Shown piece by piece: positions 1-9,100 of a stretch of 64,000 nt of DNA. Source of the stretch: Arbacia lixula. Taxonomy: Eukaryota; Echinodermata; Echinoidea; Arbacioida; Arbaciidae. The notes under the pieces are model-generated. The model did not search any database. It was given only the letters and a program-made list of their open reading frames with translations, and was not told where the DNA came from. The number at the start of each line of letters is the position of its first letter. Within the stretch, counting starts at the first letter, position 1. Both the position numbers and the translations under genes were made by a program. The stretch is taken from positions 12,891,395-12,955,394 of the forward strand of contig OZ022577.1 of assembly GCA_963669155.1 (NCBI GenBank), written 5' to 3'.

Positions 1-387
1 AGTACAAACGTATGAATTGAGAAGCGTACTAATCACGTACAATAGGTTTACTGTTTGATCTGGATATGATACAGTTGTGATAACGTCACTCGATCCATTT
101 GTACAAGTTTAAGCTAAGCATCATGTAATTTGATTCATTAATGAGAAGATATCGGACTGATTTGAATAACTAAAATGTTAATTCAGCTTAGCTTTTCCTC
201 ACGAAAACCAAACTCAAGCCATTTAAAAATAACACAAAACGCAAGGTCTGTGGAAAAATTCTTTATTTGACAGGAACTTGCCCATCTTTCAAACAGTTAA
301 TGGGTTACCGTTCAAGTCATTGTGCTTAAATGAGAAAAGGAGTAAAAAGGAAAGCCCAGTTTTAAATTTTGTGAGGATTCTAGGACT
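1..387. other. Noncoding, nothing recognised
   Basis: AT-rich sequence without a convincing reading frame, RNA gene or repeat structure. It ends where the C-rich minisatellite of the foldback element begins. Confidence 0.5.
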
Positions 388-1285
388 ACCCCTTGGACAA
401 CTACCCCCTTAGGACAATACCCCCAGGACAATTACCCCCAGGACAAATACAGCCAGGAAAACTAACCCCTAGGACAATTACCCCCAGGAAGCACTCGTTA
501 TTCCGAAGGTTCGTTATTCCGAACGTTACGCGACAAATGCTCGGATTAACGAACCCTTTTCGTTTTCGGACTAACGAGCATCGAGGTATAGGCAATTTAA
601 GTGTTTCGAAATTACGAACCTTCGGAATAACGAACCTCCGGAATAAAACGAACCTTCGGAATATCGAACTGTAACCAGGACAACTACCCCCAGAAAATTG
701 TCTATAGAGCAATTAACCCCCTTCCACACTTCCCCCCCCCCCCCACCCCCCACCCCCGGACAATTACCCCCTAGGACAACTACCCCCCAGACAATTACCT
801 CTAGAGCAATTAAACCCCTCCCCCTCCCCCACCCAGAAACTAGCCCCTCCCCCAACTGGAAGATTGTTGGGACTTGAGATAATCGCTAGGGAGTGAAGAA
901 TCCGCGGACCCCCCTCCCCCCACACACATACAAACCATATCCGCGGATTCTTCACTCCCTACCGATTATCTCAAGTTCCAATAATCGCCCAGTTGGGGGA
1001 GGGGCTAGTTGCCGGGGGGGGGGGGGGGCGAGGTGGAAAAGGGGGTTAATTGCTCTAGAGGTAATTGTCTGGGAGTAGTTATCCTGGGGGTAGTTGTCCT
1101 AGGGGTTAATTGTCCTGGGGGTAATTGTCCTGAGGGATAGTCGTCCTAAGGGTAATTGTCCTGGGGTACGTCCTAGAAGCTAGTTATCCTGGGGGTAATT
1201 GTCCTAAGGGGGGAGTTGTCCAGGGGGTAGCAGTCCGGGGGTAGTTGTCCGGGGGTAGTTGTCCAGGGGGTAGTTGTCCGGATAC
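388..1285. repeat. Foldback element with C-rich and G-rich minisatellite arms
   Basis: The left part (about 388-840) consists of degenerate ~15-bp units of the type GGACAATTACCCCCA. The right part (about 1010-1285) consists of the reverse complement (GGGGGTAATTGTCC and variants). The two meet in a well-matched stem: 843-908 pairs with 940-1008, both arms ending at TCCGCGGA around a 31-nt loop (909-939). The whole can fold back on itself as a long imperfect hairpin. The arms differ in length because the left arm holds a second inverted-repeat insertion (495-668). Long homopolymer-like C tracts (730-760) and G tracts (1013-1028) lie in the arms. No transposase is present. It may be a nonautonomous foldback transposon; the family is not identified. 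Confidence 0.7.
495..668. repeat. Nested inverted-repeat (MITE-like) insertion
   Basis: Left arm 498-530 (units of CGTTATTCCGAAGGTT) is nearly complementary to right arm 607-645, with a further partial unit at 646-668. The spacer is about 76 bp. It breaks the 15-bp minisatellite of the surrounding foldback element and has no counterpart in the opposite arm, so it was probably inserted later. No coding capacity is seen. Confidence 0.6.
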
Positions 1286-2206
1286 GATTCACCCTGTTAT
1301 TTTAGATTCCTCCTTATATAAGAGTAATACCGGACAACATGGGACAATAACGTAGGCCGTCCGCTTTTACACCACGTTGACCTTTGACCCATGATACCTT
1401 TATACAGTCTAGACCGCTCATTCATTACAATTAAAGGGTTACTAAATTAGAAAAATAAGTTTCCACTAATCTATGTAAAATTATCCATTAAAAACGAATT
1501 TCACATTCATTTGGCGCAATAACGTCTCATTTTGAAGAAAATTTGAAAAAACGCACGTCTCGATCCAGTGACGTCAGAGAAGTCAAAATGACATACATGC
1601 CAACGGCATGAATAAAATATTTTATTCACGCCGTTTAATCAATGCGTTACTAATGGGAACACCAAAGCTTGTCCGAGGTTTGTCCGTGTAGCAACAACTA
1701 ATAGATTCAAAGTGCATTCCATCCATTGAATCTGAATGACAAGATACAGGTGAATGCAATAACGCGTTAATGCGCAGTTAGGGGGAAAGTTGTGAAAACA
1801 TTACGAAAATGGTATATTGGTTATTACAATTAAAGGTGAACATTTTGTTGTAATCATTGTTGTCTGGCCTCAATGAGGTGGCATTTATTTGTTTTTTAAT
1901 GAAACGGTTATTGGAATGTATGCTTAAATATTCCCTCTATCTAGTTTTATGCCGGTTATCTATTCAAATGCACAAAAATATGACAAAAGTCAATAGGCTT
2001 AATACATGTATGAATAGTCATGAGCAACTCATTTAGTGGGTTCTAGTTGGGAAAACCCATATAAGTTAAATAAATGAAAAGACGTGTCCCTAAACCATTT
2101 TACTCATAAACAGTTTACACTCAAAAGCCTCTAGTGTATTTCCAATGTTGAACATCTTATTGTTCGCAAGACAGGATCACAGGACCGACAGAGCATATTT
2201 TTCTGA
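1286..2206. other. Noncoding stretch with one perfect-centre palindrome
   Basis: No supported gene. The one structured item is the spacer-free palindrome at 1604-1633. The rest is AT-rich intergenic sequence. Confidence 0.4.
1604..1633. repeat. 30-bp spacer-free palindrome
   Basis: The sequence around AATAAAATATTTTATT reads the same on both strands over 30 bp, except for one mismatched pair near the ends (CGGCATG against CACGCCG). It could form a cruciform or be a dyad protein site; nothing else indicates function. Confidence 0.6.
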
Positions 2207-2461
2207 TTGGTTAGATGCATTTGTGTCCCCAACACAGGATACTGGCATTGGGGGCACCGCAGTTGGGTTGATATTCACTATTTCATTCCGACGGCCCTGC
2301 CTGTAAAATACGCTAAAATATCGTCGATTGATAGATCTCCAAGAAATAGGTCCATGGAGATTAACAGAGCCAGCTATACACAGTGTTTGGCTAACTTGGA
2401 TTCAATTGGTACCAACATGGTGCGTGTTGCTTTGTTGGTCAAGCAGATAACAAATGAATAA
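2207..2461 (+). other. Unrecognised open frame, possible exon or relic
   Basis: An open frame of about 84 codons ends in TAA. An in-frame TGA immediately precedes it, so there is no ATG start at its head; an AG at 2212-2213 could serve as a splice acceptor. The C-terminal half (…CLANLDSIGTNMVRVALL…) looks protein-like and amphipathic, but I do not recognise it. No polyadenylation signal is evident just downstream. It may be the last exon of an unknown gene, a retro-relic or chance. Confidence 0.2.
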
Positions 2462-2809
2462 TATATATCGACATGACGGTTACTTATTTAAACCGAGTTG
2501 GCTAAAATCTGCATGTGTATAGATTTATTATTGGTGGTTCTGGTAAGAGCACCCTCTATTGGCTGATTTGATTAGGTTTGTCATTTTGTCAACATATACT
2601 ATCATCATCCTATTCCTAGTGACTCGAAGCCAATATTTTCCTGTGGCTTTCCCATATTAGGGGGTGGGACGCTGAGAGTGAGCTGCAGAGAGCACGGGGT
2701 CACATCATCTCATACTAGTGCATTATCATAGGATTTAGCAAAATGAGTGGAACTTGTACAAGGACTATAGATTAGTACTGATTACAGATTGAGCGTTTCA
2801 ATAATTTGG

Positions 2810-3695
2810 CACTCTGACAGGATAATTTACTCTGTTTACAACTAAACAATCTGCACCAAAATCCTATCATTCGTGTGGCAATTTATATTTAAAAGTTCGT
2901 ATTTACCAGTTTCTCCGTAAATCATGCAACTTGCTGTTGATTTATTTACCTTCAAAACATTTCTAAAGAAAAATCGATAGAAAATTTCAACCTGCGTAAT
3001 ATCTTCAAACCCCAAATCTCACTACCATAATAGTATGGGAAGCACAACCTTATCAAATAGTTCGCAGGCGATATCTTGTGGCAGAAGAAGTTGTCTTATT
3101 TTACCAAGAATTTGAACATTGCTTGACTCACTTGTTTTGATATGGCCTTTTTATATCGGCCATTATAGTTCATGGTTATTCCAAGATAAATGTAGTCATC
3201 AACTATCCGTTCATCACCGTTCGAAGGGAAAAAATGTTTTCTTACAAATTTTCCCACGAGAAAAAAAAAATCATGACTTTGGTTTTCGAGGTATTAGCCC
3301 ATTGTGTGCCATAATTTCCTTTTTCATAAGTAATGCACAGAGATCCCATAGAGCAGCGGTTTATCTGGCACACAAAGTGTGAACAGTAAGATTCCAAATT
3401 CTTTAAAGCATTAAGAGCTGTACGTAAATCTGCAGGATTTTCAGCCATAATGATAGTGTCATCCGCATACAACAATACATACATTCGTAGGTATACCTCA
3501 ATTTCATCTTGAACATGTTCTTATCTGATCAGCAACATAACTTAGACCAATATGAACGAGTGATATAATATTTAACATCATTTAGATATGTTGCAAATGG
3601 TACAGGAGACAAATTATCGCCTTGGCGAACGCAACGATTACAGTCAAGCAGAATGAATGTCTCATTGGTTTATCTTACACAAGATTTTGATTTGT
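2810..3695 (-). pseudogene. Decayed LINE reverse-transcriptase fragment
   Basis: Read on the minus strand, successive frames give the hallmark order of a non-LTR retrotransposon polymerase. These are a palm segment VRQGDNLSP near 3605-3630, the catalytic box LLYADDTIIMAE (YADD at 3458-3469), then VVDDYIYLGI and NYNGRYKKAISKQVSQAMF near 3100-3190, GSEIWGL near 3025, and a C-terminal stretch with NVLKVNKSTASCMIYGETG near 2900-2960. Frameshifts (around 3250 and 3080) and stops separate these blocks, so it is not functional. The motif spacing fits CR1/L2/jockey-type LINEs; the clade is my inference. Endonuclease and 5' parts are missing. Confidence 0.8.
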
Positions 3696-3699
3696 CATA

Positions 3700-3932
3700 A
3701 AAAATATATATATATACTGTAGACTGTACACAACTGAAATTATTTTACCATTGACATGATGGATACCATTTACAATGACCTACAAATAGCATAGTACAGC
3801 GGCAGTGTGTGCCTGTATACACTTCCTATATCGTAATTTCTGGCTTGTTATTTTTCAAATATAGCTGGACAAGCGTTTACAGCCGTTTTATTACACGGAA
3901 GACGGAAGGATTTGCGGTTTAGGGCTAAAGGT
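3700..3932. other. Noncoding, short TA microsatellite only
   Basis: Contains a short (TA)n run near 3703-3716. Nothing else was recognised between the LINE fragment and the minus-strand open frame. Confidence 0.4.
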
Positions 3933-4208
3933 TTACGTTTTCTTGATCAATTTTCGCGTTTTTCTCACAACAACAGTACTTCGTTTGTCAAGACGCGCAG
4001 GTGGTGAAGCGAGATCTGAGACTGAGGAGTCTAAATTGTCAACAATTTGCCATTGAAGTTCAGAGCTAGATCTCGGTAAGTTTTGTGTAATAAGTTTCAT
4101 TAATCGATCTGTATAATTTGGAGGTATCGCGATGTTGTTTGCGTTACAGTTTGCTTTAGAGAAGCCGAACTCTGTCTCTGAAACTAGTAAGCCACGAACG
4201 ACATTCTA
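3933..4208 (-). other. Unrecognised minus-strand open frame with stop
   Basis: About 90 codons are open on the minus strand and end in TAA at 3933-3935. The tail is basic (…VVVRKTRKLIKKT) and a serine/proline-containing middle precedes it; an FGF tripeptide lies near the N-terminal side. The frame starts after a stop that lies inside the inverted-repeat element at 4202-4334. Beyond that element, a minus-strand ATG (about 4343-4345) lies in a frame that would join this one if the element were absent. I cannot assign a family. It may be a disrupted gene fragment or a chance open frame. Confidence 0.25.
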
Positions 4209-4334
4209 ATGCACGTGCTCTTTACGAACCTCAACTTCGAGACAGCCTTGGCTTTGTCGATCTTGTCCAGACCAGGCCAGGGTAGATCTAGACCGAAAAA
4301 TTAGTCTCCATGGGCCTGTTTCTGCATTAGAATG
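4202..4334. mobile_element. 133-bp element with perfect 12-bp inverted ends
   Basis: CATTCTAATGCA at 4202-4213 is exactly complementary to TGCATTAGAATG at 4323-4334. Small size, no coding capacity and perfect ends suggest a MITE-like insertion. A clear target-site duplication is not visible, so the assignment is tentative. Confidence 0.45.
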
Positions 4335-4483
4335 CCAGTGACATCTTACTCAGAACTCGAGCTTGTTGTAGTATTATGTAGACAGAATTAACCGGGGCAT
4401 TTTTTTAATCCAAATTATTTTTTGGACATACCACTGAATATGAATATAGCCCGGTCCTGAGCCTTGAGGGCTCGCCACCAATT

Positions 4484-5065
4484 TCTTTATTACCTTTATT
4501 ACCTTTATTACCGGATCTACTGGAAAAATACAGTTGTTTCTGCAGTCGAGTTTCCAGGTCTATCTTGTCTTCCTAACTTGGATGTGTCTGTGCTGAAGTG
4601 TCTGTGCTGAAGTGCTGTACCTATGCAGTAACTATTCCCATGCGTGAACGTAGTGCTATGCGGCCCAAAACTTGTCTAGCTTTGTCTTGAAGCCGTTGAG
4701 AGTTGATGCTGTGACTACTTCAGCAGGCAAGGAATTCCAGTCGTTGACCACTCTGGCACTGAAGGTGTTCTGTCTCACACTCAGTCTACTCCTTCTCATA
4801 TACAGCTTGTAAGGATGACCACGCGTTGCTTGAGTTGTAGCTGAGGTGAAAAACAGGTCTTTATTCAAATGATCAATACCATGAACAATCTTGTAGGTTT
4901 GTATCATGTCTCCTCTTCGCAGTCTGTACTTAATGGAAGGTAATCTCATTGCGCGAAGCCTTCTGCCATAGTCCATTTCCTTTAAGGTGGGTACTAGTTT
5001 GGTGGCATGTGGTGGCAAGTTTCCTTGCATGTCGGGTCCGACAATAGACAGGAATAACCGTCTCA
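4484..5065 (-). pseudogene. 5'-truncated LINE 3' end (CR1-like C-terminus)
   Basis: The minus-strand frame that stops at 4656 encodes the typical C-terminal region of CR1/jockey-type LINE polymerases. It includes HATKLVPTLKE, then the dense RLRAMRLPSIKYRLRRGDMI block, YKIVHGID, TRGHPYKL and FSARVVNDWNSLPAEVV, ending TKLDKFWA. The residues before HATKLV do not look like LINE, so the element is 5'-truncated near 5010-5065. On the same strand the 3' end runs to three copies of GGTAATAAA (4484-4514 on the plus strand as TTATTACC units), the kind of short tandem tail seen in this LINE group. The frame is open, but it is a dead fragment without catalytic domains. Confidence 0.8.
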
Positions 5066-5113
5066 TTCGGGGCATTCTTTTATCGAAATGACACTTTTGG
5101 ACATACCCCTGAG

Positions 5114-5460
5114 TAGAGACGGTACATCCACACCGAATGCACAATGGCAGGTTTTATACAATGTACAAGCAAATACAAGGTTCCCATGCTTGAGTAGAAA
5201 GTTGCCCGATTTTAATGCAAAGTCTAGGAAAACGGATTTTGAGATAAATATCAAAGCTACTTTGTCTAAAAAAGTAAAATTTTAACATCTTTCAAGCCAT
5301 GATGCAACAAATCTACTTAAATCAAAATTAGATCTATATCATAAATTTATAAATTCTAGGACTAAAATCCCCTCGTAAAAAATCGAAAGGTGAAAATTAA
5401 AGACTTCCGCCGATCACACGTTTATCGCAGACATTCTCAATCTACTCGAGTCTGACATAA
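5114..5460. other. Noncoding, nothing recognised
   Basis: AT-rich sequence between the LINE fragment and the promoter-like stretch. Open frames here are short and show no family character. Confidence 0.4.
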
Positions 5461-5464
5461 ATTT

Positions 5465-5529
5465 GACCAATCAGATTGTTCGACGGGTTGTTGGCTATGA
5501 ATATTGAAATCACAATTACGCTATAAAAG
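5465..5529 (+). promoter_or_regulatory. CCAAT box and TATA box pair, candidate promoter
   Basis: GACCAATCAG (CCAAT at 5467-5471) is followed about 50 bp later by TATAAAAG (5522-5529), a spacing typical of animal RNA polymerase II core promoters. The expected start would be near 5550-5555. It lies about 590 bp upstream of the PRPF39 ATG and points toward it, but it could equally belong to a transposable element. No transcript evidence is available. Confidence 0.35.
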
Positions 5530-5558
5530 ACGCGCGCAGCGACTATTGTCCACATTGC

Positions 5559-5596
5559 CTGACGAAGACTAGCAGTAGCGGTCGAAACGTCGCAAT
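5559..5596 (+). other. CTGACGAAG-hairpin-CGAAAC motif
   Basis: CTGACGA (5559-5565) is followed by a short GAC…GTC hairpin and GAAAC (5584-5588). This resembles motifs found at ends of some retroelements and superficially resembles the hammerhead ribozyme core. An extra A stands between the CUGANGA box and the stem, so a strict hammerhead is not supported. Confidence 0.3.
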
Positions 5597-5599
5597 CTC

Positions 5600-6115
5600 C
5601 AGTTTGCCTTTTCGTGAGACAAGAGATTACTACTCTAGCAATATTGAAATCATCAATCGGTTCGACGAAAAACAAATAGCACACGACAAACGAGCGGGAA
5701 AAAAAATGTGAGCTGGCCATGCACTGAAATCTAGCTCAGCGAGGTGGCCGTGGGGTGGGGTGGCATTGAAAAAAGTGGCTCTCAAAAAGAATAAAAAAAT
5801 AAAAAGAACGGACAAACATAAATATATGAAATGTAATTTATCCCCCAAAATAAAGATTGACTAATAATGAAATAAAAATTGGAATATTAAATCTTATTAG
5901 GTTGTGAATCCAAGTGATAGAGAAGTTGTAAATAAAGACATATTTACAATCACAAGGATCTGAGATTCAGAGTTTGAAAAAATATCGTGAAACACCACTG
6001 CGTAATTGCCAATTTTCAAGTATGTTTCTGACAAGTAATTGTGGGTAAATGATACTGCCTTGTTTCTAATGAACATTCCCTTCATCTTTTCTCTCCCATC
6101 TTGATTTGGTAAGAT
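5600..6115 (+). other. Upstream region and presumed 5' UTR of PRPF39
   Basis: No recognisable gene on either strand. The segment just before 6116 is the likely 5' untranslated sequence of PRPF39, with a TAA stop in frame six bases before the ATG. The transcription start cannot be placed from the sequence. Confidence 0.4.
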
Positions 6116-6182
6116 ATGGCCCGCAAACGGCAAACAGCTAGACAGAAGAAGGCCCAAAAGGATGCAGAGGGAGAGGAGACAG
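6116..6182 (+). CDS. PRPF39: PRPF39 exon 1 (start codon)
   Basis: Encodes a short basic N-terminus ([20 protein letters not shown]…). The start is chosen because it has G at -3 and +4, an in-frame TAA lies six bases upstream, and the frame runs into a GTAAAC donor in the phase needed by exon 2. An additional upstream coding exon cannot be excluded but is not needed. Confidence 0.75.
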
Positions 6183-9100
6183 GTAAACTACTTTACCTGT
6201 TATATAACTAATCATTCACTTTTTATATAACTCCAGAAAATATGTACCCTTTAACTATATAACTTTATCTTTTAAATTACCAAATGCAATCAAATATGAA
6301 AGGGAAGTCCACCCTAAAGTAAAGTTTGCGTTGATAAAAGCAGAAACATGAAAGAAATTTGATGAAAATCCAGCAAAGGATAAGAAAGTGCAAGATGCTC
6401 TCCCATATATTGTGTACTATTTTTTTTTTTTTATATGCAAGCCACTAATTCTCACTAGTTTGTGCTGCTGTTTTTATCTGAATGAACCATTATCAATTCA
6501 ATCATTTCAACTCAAAATATAGGAAATGTGGTGAAATTATGTTTGGATAAGCGAGCCTTCTTCGGCTTCATTTTCAGAATGAGGAACCGTGTTTCATTTT
6601 CAGAGAATTGAGTGAGGGAACATAGGAATAACAAACCTGCTTATCTATGCATAGTGAAAAAAATAATGGTTATAGTTTGAAGATCATATCCCTAAAATAA
6701 AAACTGAGATTGCTTCTCTTTTAGGTGATATTGCATTAGTAGAGGGAGAGGAAGAGGAAGGCATTGCAGACGATCCAGTAGCAGAGGGTGAGGGAGAGGA
6801 AGAGGAAGGCATTGCAGATGATCCAGGAGCAGAGGGAGAGGAAGAGGAAGGCATTGCAGATGATGCTCCAGAGGAGGAGGAAGGCATCGCAGACAGTAAA
6901 GAAAAGGAAGAGGAGACACCTGTGGTAGAAGACAAGGAAATGCGCATGGAGACTCAGGAGCCAGCCCAGGAGGCTCCTGCAGAGGAGCCAAAAACCAAGG
7001 AGCAAGCAGAAGAAGAGCCAGCAAAGACGGAAGGAGGCAAAGTGGATGCTGCAGAAGAGTCGGAGACGGCCAAGACAGAGGCTACCGAAGACAAAGAGGA
7101 GAAGAAGGATGACGAAGAAGAGACCAAGAAGGATACACCAAAGAAGGAGAGGAAGAAGAAGAAGGAGCGTACCAGACCTTATGAGCTGGAGAAGTACTGG
7201 AAGGCGGTGAAGACAAACCCTGCAGATTTCACTGGCTGGACGTATCTGCTGCAGTTTGTGGAGCAAGAAGTAAGATTAGTCATTCTTCTTCATCTTTACT
7301 CCCCCCCCCCCCTTCCATAGCATGTAATTTCCAGGCATACAAATCTAACATGCAATACCTTCATTGATTACTCTTTAGAACTATCGATTATGTTTAATTT
7401 TCAATACATGAATCATAATTGGTTAATGATTTAAAGGCAGGGTATCCATTTTGCAAGTCAAACAAGGGTGATTCCACAGGGTTGAGGCAATTTTTGTGAC
7501 ATACCACAACTCCAAATCTATATCTTTTTGAAACCAGGCAAACAGTGTCCAACAAAGACCATGGCATATTGCAATTTGACTTAATGAAAATTTCTTGTCC
7601 ATGTAAAAACCATATGATGTCCATGTAACGGTGGTTGATTTTTGTACGCCTGTTGCTTCAAATCCATGAAAGATTTCCAATTTTAACATCTATTACTGAG
7701 AAAAGAGAGCAATTTTTTTTCATTGACAGCTCAAAACTTAACCACATCTGAATTGGTGAACACATCATGGTTGATACCTCCGTTACATGGACATTGCATG
7801 AAAACTTTGCCCCAACCCCATGGAATGACCTACAAATTAAAACCTGGAAAATGGAAGAGGATAGTAAGAGCTTTCCTCTCAATAATAGAACTGGAAACTG
7901 ACTTTGAGTGAAATTATAACGATCGCTAGATTTTGTGGAGGTTTTGGGAAGTTCGTCAGAAACTTATAGCCTAGAGACCGGAGAGCGCTGTGTGCTATGA
8001 TCCACACTGGTCCGCTCCACCATGCATGCGTTCAATGAGAGCAATGCTCGCAGTGCTCACTGACAGGGAAAATTTGATTATGAATGTAGACTATGGTTGG
8101 TGTGTTTCAAACATAACAAGGATAGTTTTCACTTTTCCTGAAAGTATTTGTGAAGCTATAACTGTGAGATTTCATATATAGTAGTGGATACTGCTGATAC
8201 CTGCCGAGTTTCAGTACTTTTGCAAATGGGACTACTCTGTCTTTAATTTTAACAGGCTTTACAAGTATGTACCAGTGTCATATTGCAAATCTTTTTGTTA
8301 TCTTTCTAAAGCATGACAAAAAAGCAAAATATATTTCTGTGACCTTGTTGAAAGACCATACTCTTTTTGGAGCTTTAAGCTCATGTTTATTGGACATACA
8401 GTAGAAAATGTATAGAGCCAGCCCACATATGATATCTTCATAAATGTGAGGTGCCATGCCCATCACTTTTCCTGTGGAATTCTTCTAATTATGTAATATT
8501 TTCAAATCAGGAAGTAATTTGCCTATTTCATTCATATATGTTGATGGTATTGTGAAAGGAAGCTTAGACCATGGAGTTGATGCGTAGATCAGATGTATTC
8601 CCTAAATAATCCTTTTCTTACATGAATATGTCTTTGAGTAGTTTTCTTCCATTTTTATACAATGATGTGTACCTAATATATTTCCTGGAATCTTAATTTT
8701 ATTTCATTGTTATATTATATTTATCTTGATTGTATTATTTTTTTCTTAATTTCAGGATTACATGCCCTTTTATCGAGAGGCCTTTAACGCCTTCTTTGAG
8801 CATTACCCCTACTGCTATGGCTACTGGAAGAAGTATGCTGATTCTGAAAGGAAGAAAGGCAACCTTGACAAATGCTGGGCAGTAAGTATCGTCTTTCTGA
8901 TGAATATGATGAGAAATTGTACATGAAATTTAGAAACACACTTAAAGACTATTCAAGACTTGTTATTACTTTTTTTTTTTAGAATAAGTATTTTTGGAAT
9001 AAAACCAATGTTAGTAGTGAACATATTTGCTGGCAAATTCAACTCATGTGACTTACAATCACATAGAAGAAAAGACATCATTGACAAACTATGTATCATT

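Noticed and set aside
5559-5596. Classical hammerhead ribozyme
   Set aside because: An extra A lies between CUGACGA and the stem, the 10.1-11.1 pair cannot form, and no convincing stem I/III was found; kept only as a motif of interest.
6684-7266. Long minus-strand frames opposite PRPF39 exon 2
   Set aside because: Shadows of the acidic Glu/Lys-rich coding repeats; leucine/serine-rich low complexity without family character.
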